From Williamsia serinedens (GTDB lineage: Bacteria; Actinomycetota; Actinomycetes; Mycobacteriales; Mycobacteriaceae): a DNA stretch of 64,000 bases. The notes below the pieces were generated by a model. It was not told where the DNA came from. It made no database searches and saw nothing but the letters and a program-made list of their open reading frames with translations. Shown in pieces: positions 8,153-16,500 of this stretch. How positions within the stretch are numbered: the first letter of the stretch is position 1; each line of letters starts with the position of its first letter. A program made the translations under genes and the position numbers. The stretch spans positions 372,001-436,000 of the forward strand of contig NZ_JAMTCG010000004.1 of assembly GCF_024171725.1 (NCBI RefSeq), written 5' to 3'.

Positions 8153-9607
8153 GTGGCGACCCTTCCTGAACGACCCGACATCGACTGGCTCCGGCGTCAG
8201 GCGCGTGACCTGCAACGGGGCGTGCGCGCCGGTGACCCCGCCGCGCTCCGACGGTCGTCTGTCCCCGTCGCGGACAACGCCTTCCGACTCGGCGACGCCC
8301 AGCGTGTCATCGCCCGCGAGCACGGGTTCGCCAGTTGGCCACGCTTGCAGTCGCACGTCCGTGCCATCGCCGGCCGCACGTGGATCCCGAGCCCACCCCC
8401 GCAGGACCAGTCACCCGCACACCGGTTCGTGCGGGCGGTCTGCGAGACCTGGACCGGCACCGCCCCCGACCTCGACATCGCGCGGGCCGTTCTCGCCACG
8501 CACCCCGAGATCGCCGACGACGTGGCCGCGGCGACCGTCCTCGGTGACGTCGGGCGGGTGTGCGAGCACTGCCGCTCCGAGCGCCCCGACGCCCCGTGCG
8601 GTCCGTTCGGGTGGTCACCGCTGATGTACGCCGCGTACTCCCGGTGGCCGGTGAGCGAGGCCGACGCGCTCGGCGTCGTCGAGGAGCTCCTGCGCGCCGG
8701 CGCCGATCCGGACGACGGACGGCACTTCACCGGGCACGCCAGCCCGTTCACGGTGCTGACGGGACTCTTCGGCGGCGGCGAGCACGACGAGTCCCCGCAT
8801 CCCTGTCGAGATGTCCTCGCCCGCAGGCTTCTCCGCGCGGGCGCCGAGCCGACCGACGCGCAAGTGCTCTACGACCGGATGTTCTCCGACGACGACCATC
8901 ACCTGCGCCTGCTGTTCGGGTTCGGTCTCGGATCCGGCGACGGCGGTCCGTGGCGTCGGCGCCTGCCCGACCTGGTCCCACGCCCCGACGTGCTGCTGCG
9001 GCAGCAGGTCACATGGGCAGTTCTCCACGGCATGCGCAACCGGGTCACGCTGCTCGCCGAGCACGGCGTCGACGTCGTGGCGCCCCTCCCCGACGGGCCC
9101 GGGCCGGTGCGCGCGGACGGAACCGCGATCACCCTCGCGATCCGGAGCGGACATCCCGAGATCGCCGCCGACCTGCGTGCCCGCGGCGCGGGCGAACCGC
9201 AGGTCGACGACGTCGACATACTGCTGGGGGCGATCCTCGCCGGTGACGGGCAGGCCGCCCGGACAGCCGACCAGTCGGTCCTCGTCGAGGCGCGTCGGCG
9301 TCACCCCGGGTTCACCGCGTGGGCTGCGAACCGCGGCGTCGCCGCTGTCGTAGCGGCGGTCACCGCGGGCTTCGACGTCGACGGCCTCGGCCGGTCGGAC
9401 GCGCCGATCGACCAGCCGTGGCAGACCGCGCTGCACACCGCGGTCGAGCGCGACGACGTCGAGCTGGTGGCCTGGCTGCTGGAGCACGGGGCGGACACAA
9501 CGGTCCGCGACGCGCGTTTCGGGGCGACCCCGCTCGCCTGGGCCGGTCACCTCGGACGTCCGCGGTGTGCGGACGTGCTGCGGGCCGCGGAGGCGGTCGA
9601 TCGCTGA
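8153..9607 (+). CDS. Ankyrin-repeat protein
   Basis: A 484-aa protein beginning [20 protein letters not shown] and continuing with a [15 protein letters not shown] segment, the usual N-terminal module of a family of actinobacterial ankyrin proteins. Degenerate ankyrin units follow; the clearest is near the C-terminus, [20 protein letters not shown] with HGAD, then [20 protein letters not shown]. Ankyrin repeats mediate protein-protein contacts; no enzymatic domain is seen. The start is GTG at 8153, chosen because GAGGAG lies 6 nt upstream; the open frame extends upstream into the end of the transferase gene, but that part is a shadow. It sits 139 bp after the polysaccharide block and just before cinA, with no obvious link to either. 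Confidence 0.75.
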   Translation: MATLPERPDIDWLRRQARDLQRGVRAGDPAALRRSSVPVADNAFRLGDAQRVIAREHGFASWPRLQSHVRAIAGRTWIPSPPPQDQSPAHRFVRAVCETWTGTAPDLDIARAVLATHPEIADDVAAATVLGDVGRVCEHCRSERPDAPCGPFGWSPLMYAAYSRWPVSEADALGVVEELLRAGADPDDGRHFTGHASPFTVLTGLFGGGEHDESPHPCRDVLARRLLRAGAEPTDAQVLYDRMFSDDDHHLRLLFGFGLGSGDGGPWRRRLPDLVPRPDVLLRQQVTWAVLHGMRNRVTLLAEHGVDVVAPLPDGPGPVRADGTAITLAIRSGHPEIAADLRARGAGEPQVDDVDILLGAILAGDGQAARTADQSVLVEARRRHPGFTAWAANRGVAAVVAAVTAGFDVDGLGRSDAPIDQPWQTALHTAVERDDVELVAWLLEHGADTTVRDARFGATPLAWAGHLGRPRCADVLRAAEAVDR

Positions 9608-9618
9608 GCGCGCCCGCG

Positions 9619-9624
9619 TAGTGT
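9619..9624 (+). promoter_or_regulatory. Candidate -10 element for a leaderless cinA transcript
   Basis: TAGTGT (TAnnnT), 8 nt before the GTG at 9633. There is no Shine-Dalgarno before that GTG, which favours a leaderless start. Confidence 0.3.
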
Positions 9625-9632
9625 CGGTCGAT

Positions 9633-10907
9633 GTGAGTGCGCGCGCGGGCATCGTCGTCACGGGGACCGAGGTCCTCACCGGTCAGATCTCCGATCGCAA
9701 CGGGCCGTGGGTCTCGACCCAGCTGCTCGACCTCGGCGTCGACGTCGCCCACATCACCGTGTGCGGCGACCGCCCCGACGATCTGCGGGCGGCGCTGCGG
9801 TTCCTCGCCGACGAACACGTCGACCTGATCGTGACCAGCGGCGGTCTCGGCCCGACCGCCGACGACCTCACGGTCGCGACGGTCGCCGAGTTCTGCGGGC
9901 GGGAACTCACACTCGACACGGCCGTCGAGGCGCAGATCGCCGACATCGTCCGCTCGTGGAGTCTCAAGCGCGGTGCCGACCCCGACCTCGAGTCGGTGCG
10001 CGCCGCCACCCGTAAGCAGGCGATGGTCCCCACCGGGGCGACCGTCATCGCCCCGGCCGGCACGGCGCCGGGCGTCGTCGTCCCCGCGGGCGACCGCACA
10101 CCCGTGGTGATGGTGCTCCCCGGACCACCCCGCGAGCTGCAGCAGATGTGGCCCGCGTCGATCGTCGCCGACAACGTGGTCGCCGCGATCGCCGGGCGGA
10201 CGGAGTCGACCACAGAGACGATCCTCATGTTCGGCACCGCGGAATCCGAACTCGCCGAGACCCTTCGCGACGCGGAGGCCGAGGTCGACGGTTTCGACAC
10301 CCTCGAGATCACCACCTGCCTGCGGCGGGGTGAGCTGGAGATGGTCACCCGCTTCGCACCCCATGCCGCCGACGCCTACCGCGCCGTCGCGGACCTCGTC
10401 GTCCACCGGCACGGCGCCACCGTGTTCTCCACCGACGGTTCGACCGTGGACGACCAGGTCGCCGAGCTGCTGTCGGGGCACCGCGTCGCGACGGCAGAGT
10501 CGTGCACGGGCGGGATGATCGCCGCCCGCCTCACCGATCGCGCCGGGTCGTCGGCGTATGTGATGGGAGGCGTTGTCTCCTACGACAACTCGGCGAAGAC
10601 CGACGTTCTCGACGTGCCCGCCGCGATGATCGCCGAGCACGGGGCCGTCAGCGAGGAGGTCGCCGCGGCCATGGCCGCGGGCGCCCTCTCCCGGCTGGGT
10701 GCCGACATCGCGGTGTCGACGACGGGCATCGCGGGTCCCGGCGGTGGCAGCGACGAGAAGCCCGTCGGCACGGTGTGTTTCGGCATCGCCCGCGCCGGCG
10801 GCGAGGTGGTCACACGCCGCCTCGTCCTCCCCGGTGACCGCGCCGACGTGCGCGAGCGGTCGGTGACCGTCGCGATGCACCTGCTGCGGCGGGCGCTCAG
10901 CGGCTGA
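9633..10907 (+). CDS. cinA: CinA family protein (MoCF-binding domain plus nicotinamide-nucleotide amidohydrolase)
   Basis: With the GTG at 9633 the protein has 424 aa and starts [17 protein letters not shown], matching the usual start of actinobacterial CinA; a GTG at 9621 is also possible. The N-terminal COG1058/MoCF-binding domain shows GTEVLTG (residues 11-17), [10 protein letters not shown] and the [13 protein letters not shown] segment. The C-terminal PncC-type amidohydrolase domain shows [15 protein letters not shown] and [11 protein letters not shown]. The family hydrolyses nicotinamide mononucleotide and/or ADP-ribose derivatives in NAD recycling, and is named from a competence-induced gene. 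The gene stands apart from the neighbouring systems. Its 3' end overlaps the convergent condensation-domain gene by 11 bp, and no terminator is seen between them. Confidence 0.93.
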   Translation: MSARAGIVVTGTEVLTGQISDRNGPWVSTQLLDLGVDVAHITVCGDRPDDLRAALRFLADEHVDLIVTSGGLGPTADDLTVATVAEFCGRELTLDTAVEAQIADIVRSWSLKRGADPDLESVRAATRKQAMVPTGATVIAPAGTAPGVVVPAGDRTPVVMVLPGPPRELQQMWPASIVADNVVAAIAGRTESTTETILMFGTAESELAETLRDAEAEVDGFDTLEITTCLRRGELEMVTRFAPHAADAYRAVADLVVHRHGATVFSTDGSTVDDQVAELLSGHRVATAESCTGGMIAARLTDRAGSSAYVMGGVVSYDNSAKTDVLDVPAAMIAEHGAVSEEVAAAMAAGALSRLGADIAVSTTGIAGPGGGSDEKPVGTVCFGIARAGGEVVTRRLVLPGDRADVRERSVTVAMHLLRRALSG

Positions 10908-12225
10908 CGAGCGACCCCGCGATCTCGGCGATGCGGGTGTCGGGCGCGTCGAGCACCGTCACGAGCAGCCCGAGGAACGCCTCGAGGTGCGTGTCGATCT
11001 CGTCCCGGCCGTACATCGTCGAGTTGCCGTGCAGGTCCACGACGATCGGCAACCCCGCACCCGCCTGGTACAGGTTCACACGCAGGTCCTGCAGGATCCC
11101 CGACGACAGGATGTGGTACCCGACGGCGGCACCGTCGAGGGCGAGCGGCTTGTCGAAGAAGACGAGGTTGACGATCGGGCCGAACGCGGTCACCCGGGGA
11201 TCGTCTATTCCGGCGGCCCGGGCGATCTCGGCGAACGGGAAGCGTTGATGGCGCAGGCATCCGGTGAGTTCGAGGGTCACCGCCTCCACCAGTGAGGCGA
11301 GGGTGTGACCGCCGACCCCGTCGAGGCGGACCGGCAGCATGTTGGCCACCATCCCGCCCGCGCGCTTGATCTTCGCGGTGGCGCGGCCGGTCACGGGCAG
11401 GGTCAGCACGATGTCGTCGCGCCCGCCCGCACTCGACAGGTAGGCCGCGAACGCGGCCGCGAGGACCGCGGCCGTCGACGCCCCCAGATCCGCCGCCGCA
11501 CCCTCGACCCGGCTCTGCAGTGCAGGGTCCATCGTGCGGGAACACACGACGTGGTCGGCGGTGTAGCGCAGGGTCGGCTCCCTGGTCGAGAGACTCACGG
11601 GCGCAGGCAGATCGGCGACCTTGGACCGCCAGTGCTGCTCGTCGACGGACCGACGACTCCCTGCGTGGTACTTCTCGTCGTCGGCCGACACCTCGGCCAG
11701 CGTCGCGCGCGGCGCGACGACATACTCCTCCCCGCGGACGGCGGCGTTGTACCGATCGACGCCCTCGTGCAGACAGGTGAGCGCGGCGAACCCGTCGAAC
11801 GCGATGTGGTGGCCGCGCAGGTACCAGAAGGTGCGATCGTCGGCGACACGGATGAAGGCGGAGATCGCGACGGGGTCGCGGGTCACGTCCATCAGACCCT
11901 GGTGGTCCGCGGCCATCCACGCGTGGGCGGCGGCGAGGGGATCGGTCTCGTCGCGCAGGTCGACGTCGACGACGTCGAACGGCAGGTCGAGGTCGACGTA
12001 CTGTCGGGGCTCGCCGTCGACGACGGTGAAGCGGGAGTACGCGGTCTCGAGCAGTCGGGAACCCTGGCGGACACCGGCCCGGAAGAGGTCGCGGTCGAAC
12101 GGGCGGTCGGTGTCACGGATGTCGAGGTAGTGGGCGACGGTCGCCGAGTAGTCGTCCTGCAGGTGCTCGGCGTCCCACATACCGCGTTGTGCCGCGGTCA
12201 GTCCGAACGGCGTACCTGCTGTCAT
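10897..12225 (-). CDS. Stand-alone NRPS condensation-domain protein
   Basis: A 442-aa protein that is a single condensation (C) domain from end to end, starting [17 protein letters not shown] and carrying the active-site motif GHHIAFDG (HHxxxDG). It lacks A, T or TE domains. It aligns along its whole length with the first C domain of the 2687-aa NRPS (59228 to about 57850): the stretch around the HHxxxDG motif ([12 protein letters not shown] ... LTCLHE ... DRYNAA) differs at only a few positions, and [12 protein letters not shown] and YHILSSG recur in both. It probably acylates the peptide or a carrier, like starter-C or PapA-type enzymes. The ATG at 12225 is preceded by GGGGGG about 7 nt upstream. 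The same frame continues upstream into the HNH relic without a stop, which I take as chance in GC-rich DNA. It is convergent with cinA. Confidence 0.85.
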   Translation of the reverse strand: MTAGTPFGLTAAQRGMWDAEHLQDDYSATVAHYLDIRDTDRPFDRDLFRAGVRQGSRLLETAYSRFTVVDGEPRQYVDLDLPFDVVDVDLRDETDPLAAAHAWMAADHQGLMDVTRDPVAISAFIRVADDRTFWYLRGHHIAFDGFAALTCLHEGVDRYNAAVRGEEYVVAPRATLAEVSADDEKYHAGSRRSVDEQHWRSKVADLPAPVSLSTREPTLRYTADHVVCSRTMDPALQSRVEGAAADLGASTAAVLAAAFAAYLSSAGGRDDIVLTLPVTGRATAKIKRAGGMVANMLPVRLDGVGGHTLASLVEAVTLELTGCLRHQRFPFAEIARAAGIDDPRVTAFGPIVNLVFFDKPLALDGAAVGYHILSSGILQDLRVNLYQAGAGLPIVVDLHGNSTMYGRDEIDTHLEAFLGLLVTVLDAPDTRIAEIAGSLVSR

Positions 12226-12389
12226 CTGACGACCCCCCGATCGCATCCCCGATGTCGGTGCACGAGTGTACCGGCACCTCAACGCCTGCACAGGGCGACC
12301 GCGCGTCCTCCAGGAACCGGGTGATCGCATCCAGTGGGCGGTTGCCGACGTCGAGTGGGCGTTACCAGACGTCGGTTGGGCAGTAGGCG
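12226..12389. other. Intergenic region with 21-bp-period imperfect repeats (left flank of the HNH relic)
   Basis: Between about 12338 and 12386 the + strand shows imperfect units with a 21-bp period: AGTGGGCGGTTGCC then GACGTCG, AGTGGGCGTTACCA then GACGTCG, and GTTGGGCAGTAGGCG. The rest holds the ribosome-binding site of the condensation gene and nothing else that I recognise. Confidence 0.5.
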
Positions 12390-13698
12390 TCATGCGGCTG
12401 TGTCGACCCGGTCGAACTCGTCGGGTCGGACTTCGGCCGAACCGTTTTCGCCGGGTGACGCCAGCGCACGGGAGCGGTGTTCGTGGCCGGTGGGCGTGCG
12501 GATCAGCGCCTCGTGGGTGCCGCCGACGTCGATGGCGGTGGTGACCGCCCAGCCGGGGTTCTCCTTCTGCCGGTTGTGGTTCCGGCACAGACCGTTGCCG
12601 TTCACGCTGTCCGTGGATCCGCCGTCGGCGTGGGGGTGGGCGTGGTCGATCTCGGCGATCGGGGCATCGCAGTACGGCATTCGACACGTCGCGTCGGACG
12701 ATGAACCGCCGCAGGCCGGACGGGAAAATCCTGGCCCGAGACTCCATCGCGACCAGCGCGCCGGAGTCCGGGGCGGCGAACAGCCGCCGCAGCGTGACGA
12801 GCGCGTCAGCGTCGAGCGCGTCGGATATCAGGCTCCGCGCCGTGTCGGCCGGGATCAGTCCGTAGCCGGGAACGTCCGCCGTGGCGTCGGAACCAGCGAC
12901 AAGTGCGTCGGCAGAGATGACGACATCGACCGCGACCGCGACGTCCTCCGCCCCGGCCTTGCCGGTGAGTCGTTCGAGGAGGGTGTCGGCCATGACCTGA
13001 GCGCGGGTCCGGTCCCCGTCCCCGACGAGCCCGTCCGCGTGCTGCTTCAGCGCGGCGTACGCCGCGATACCTGCCTTCATGGGCAACAGCGCCGACAGCT
13101 GCACCATCGCATCGGGTTTCGGCCGCATGGTCACCCTGCGGTCCTTCGGGGCGGAGGCGTTCCGGTCGACCACAGCCTGCGGGTCCCGCTCGTAGGCGAT
13201 GCGCTTGGCCAACGCCTCGAGCGCACGGTCACCCACCCCATCGAGGGTCGCCGGGTCCGCGCAGCGCGTGATCGCTGACCCGACGGTCCTCGACCTGCAG
13301 GTAGGCAGTCTCACAGACAAGAAGCGTGGCTCGCCATTCCGACAACGACCCCTCGCCAGGCGGGCGAACGCGTTGGGCATCTCGCCCATCGCCCGCGGAA
13401 ATCCGAGGTGGCGGCCACCGGCGTTGCCGGACACCCGCCGAGCCAACGCCACCTCCGCAGACAACCCCCGACACCGCCGCTCGACCGGAACACCGGCCTC
13501 CGCCTCCGCGGCGAACCGCAGTTCCTGCAGACGCAGCGTCTGCCGTGCCTGCACCGCGGCACAGGAGGACTTCACCGATTCCGCCAGCGAGATCAGATCG
13601 ATTGCCGCGACCTCGGTGTCGGCCGCGGGCAGCTCGGCGAGCACAGTCAGCATCTCGCGCAGCGCGTCCTGCGCGTCGACGATGCCGGTGAGCTCCAT
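12390..13698 (-). pseudogene. DUF222 / HNH endonuclease (13E12 repeat family) pseudogene
   Basis: Read in alternating frames, this is a DUF222 protein with a C-terminal HNH nuclease domain. Beginning at the ATG at 13698 (MELTGIVDAQDALREML), frame 1 carries DUF222. At about 13350 one base is missing and the homologous text moves to another frame (SLSEWRATLLVCETAYLQVE). At about 13260 two bases are missing, restoring frame 1 (DPATLDGVGDRALEALAKR). At about 12690 five bases are missing (GACGACACGTGT expected, GACGTGT found), and the HNH motif continues in the other frame (MPYCDAPIAEIDHAHPHADG ... CRNHNRQKENPGW) to a stop at 12390. Three indels imply an inactive copy. The family is repetitive and partly mobile in mycobacteria. 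Expected lengths were judged from family memory, so indel sizes are inferences; sequencing error cannot be excluded for any single one. Confidence 0.8.
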
Positions 13699-13777
13699 AC
13701 GGACATGTGTACACGAGGGGTCCGACAAGACTTCTGCCTCAAAGAGCCTTGTGCACAACCGTTTCCGGTGTCCCCAT

Positions 13778-13834
13778 CTGCCCAACGAACGGTTCCTGCT
13801 GCCCAACGAACGGTTCCTGCTGCCCAACGAACGG
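13778..13834. repeat. 21-bp tandem repeat, 2.7 copies
   Basis: Two exact 21-bp copies (13778-13798, 13799-13819) and a 15-bp partial third (13820-13834). Each unit begins CTGCCCAACGAACGG and ends TTCCTG. Read on the minus strand the core CGTTCGTTGGGCAGCAGG matches 15 of 18 bases of CGTCGGTTGGGCAGTAGG at about 12369-12386 on the plus strand, so the two repeat tracts lie in inverted orientation on either side of the HNH relic. Confidence 0.9.
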
Positions 13835-13902
13835 CGAGGCGGCGAGGCGGCCGGGCGGCCGGGCGGCGGGGCGGCGGGGCGGCGGGGCGGCGAGGCGGCG
13901 GG
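13835..13902. repeat. GC-only low-complexity tract next to the NRPS stop
   Basis: About 65 bp of near-repeats of GGCGAGGC, GGCCGGGC and GGCGGGGC directly after the 21-bp repeat and up to the stop of the giant NRPS gene. It has no coding sense. It may be strongly structured as RNA, but I see no defined terminator hairpin with a U tract. Confidence 0.8.
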
Positions 13903-16500
13903 TCAGGGGGTGCGCAGGTGGAGGGCGACGACGGCGAGGACGTCGGCATTCCCCATCTCCAGGTGTCCGGCGCCGACGTCGACGCGGGTCACGCTGCCGC
14001 AGTGCGGTTCCCAGCTCGTCGTGACGGCGTCGGGGTCCGACTTGTCGGCGGTGGCGACGAACACCACGGCGGGTGCCCGCACCCGGCCGGGGCGGTGCCC
14101 GGCCGCGATCGCGTCGGCGCCGGCGAAGCTGTCCATGATCGCAGTGACCCGGTCGGCCGGCAGCAGGCCGCTCCGCACGATGTGCTCCCGCACCACTGCT
14201 GCCACCTCGTCCGGCGTCGACGCCTGCACGTCGTCACCGAGGTCGAACAGGGTCCGCCACCCGTCGAGCGGGTCGGAGGGTGCGTCGTCGGCGGTGCGGA
14301 CGTCGAGGTCACCGACCCAGGTGTCGAGCAGGCCGAGCACGGCGACCTCCTCCGCCGCCGCCTCCAGTTGTTCGGCCATGGCGTGCGCGATGTGCCCGCC
14401 CAGCGACCAGCCGAGCAGGTGGTACGGACCGTGCGGCTGGACCGCGCGGATCTCGGCGACGTAGCGCTGCGCGTAGTCCTCGATCGACTCCGGCGCCGGC
14501 TCGGCGGCGACGACGGCGGGGTCCTGCAGCGCGTGGACGGGTCGGTCCGGCAGGAACGGTGCGAGGCCGCCGTACATCCACGCCAGTCCGCCGGCGGGGT
14601 GGACGCAGAAGAGCGGCGGTCCACTGCCCTCGCCACGCAAGGTCAGCAACACCCGGCCGCCGCCCGCGCCGCTCGCGACCCGCGCCGCGAGTGCGCGCGG
14701 GGTGGGATCGGAGAAGACCCACGGCAACTCGACGGCGACACCCTGGCGTCGCAGCCTCGCGACCGCGCGCGCCGCGGACAGCGAGGTCCCGCCCACGTCG
14801 AAGAAGTTGTCGGTCACCGCCATGGCAGACGCCCCGACTACGTCGGCGAAGACCGTCGCGATCCACCGCTCCGTCTCGCCGAGGACGCCGACCGCGGGTT
14901 CGACGATCTCCGCGTCCGACCGCGATGGAGGCCGCGCCGCAGCCGACGGCTGCGCCCCGATCACCTCGACACCGCCGTCACGCATCCGCGCCAGATCACC
15001 GGTGCGGTACATCCGCGCTCCTGCCGGCCCCGCGGGGTCGGCGACGACGCGTGTGGCGGCCGCCGCACCGGGCAGGAGCGTCGGCACCGCGCTCCCCCGC
15101 AGCCACAGATCACCGACGAGACCGGCCGGCAGTGGGCGCAACCGCCGGTCGAGGACGACAGGATCGTGGGGTCCCACGGTCACGGGTTCCCCACCGAGCA
15201 CCGCGTCGACCGGTGCGACGCCCGCGACGAGCGCGTCGACGACGCGTAGGAACACGTCGCGGAACCGCTCGACGGTCGACGCGTCGTACAGCGCGGCGGC
15301 GTAGGTGATCGACCCGCGCAGCCCGTCGGCGGTCTCCGTGACGCCGACCGCGATGTCGACCTTCGCCGGTTCGGGCCCGAGCTCGACGCCGTGGACCGTC
15401 AGGCCGAGGTCGGTCAGCGCGCCGTCGACGGGCACGGCCTCGTCGAGGACGTTGAGGGTGATCTGGTGGATCGGCGGACGCCGGTCGGCGCGGTCGGGGG
15501 CGAGCAGCTCGACGAGCAGGTCGAACGGCAGGTCGGCGTGTGAGAACGCGGCGGTGTCGTCGTCGCGGACGCGTGCCAGCAGGTCGTCGACGGCGTCGTC
15601 GGGCCGCACCGATGTCCGCAGGACGACGGTGTTGACGAACATGCCGACCATGTCGGCCGTCGCGGGGTGCCGCCGACCGCTGATCGGGGCGCCGATCACC
15701 ACGTCGTCGCAGCCGGTGAATGCGGAGACCGTCACCGACAACGCCGCGTGCAGCGTCATGAACGTGCTGAGCCCACGCCGGCGTCCCAATGTCAGCAGTG
15801 CCGCGGACCGTTCGCGCCCGAGGGTCAGCTCGACTCGTCCGCCGGTGCTGTCCTCCACGCGGCGACGCGGCCGGTCGGTGGGGATGTCGGTCCGCGCGGG
15901 CAGGTCGGCGAGACGATCACGCCACCACGCCGACTGCTCCCCGAGCACCGAGGCGGGGTCGTCGACGTCACCGAGAACCGCCTGCTCCCACAGGGTGTGA
16001 TCGGCGTGGCCGAGGGCGAGCTCCGGAAGCCGGTCGCCGGCGACCCGACGGCGGTAGGCGTCGGTGAGATCGCGCGCGAGGATGTCGCCGGACGCCGCGT
16101 CACCGGCGATGTGGTGCAGGATGACGACGAGACGGTGACGCCCGCCGTCGCCGGCGAGGGCGGCACGGATCGGCATGTCCCGCGTGACGTCGAATCCCCG
16201 GCCACACAGTGCCATCGCCGCCTCGACGGACGGCGCCTCCTGCCACCACGGCCGGGCGAGCGCGTCGCCGACGTCGAGCACCTGCTGACGCGGTGTCCCG
16301 TCGTCGCCGGTCGGGAACACCGTGCGCAGTGCGGTGTGGCGGGCGATGACGTCACCGACGGCGTCGTGCATGGCCACGCGGTCGAGCGCACCGTCGATGT
16401 CGAGCGCGACCGGCATGAGGTAGGCCGTCGACGACGGGTCGAGCTGATTGAGGAACCAGATCCGTCGCTGCGCGAGCCCGAGGGGCACGACGGCGTCCGG
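13903..16500 (-). other. NRPS module 14: C - (A remnant) - T - TE
   Basis: The C domain has HHIAGDA, an alanine replacing the last glycine of HHxxxDG. After it the A domain is almost gone: only a piece around VLDRRLRPLPAGLVGDLW and MYRTGDLARMRDGGVEVIG (A6/A7 region, about 14970-15180) remains; the TSGSTG, YGPTE, KIRG and GKIDR motifs are absent. T is intact (VGGTSLSAA near 14785). The TE fills 13903 to about 14657. Confidence 0.85.

Noticed and set aside
10897-13827. A 976-codon open frame joining the DUF222 relic to the condensation domain, as if a fused nuclease-condensation protein
   Set aside because: The middle is out of the HNH frame and meaningless (Arg/Pro-rich), the condensation part has its own ATG with a G-rich ribosome site at 12225, and GC-rich DNA often lacks stops.
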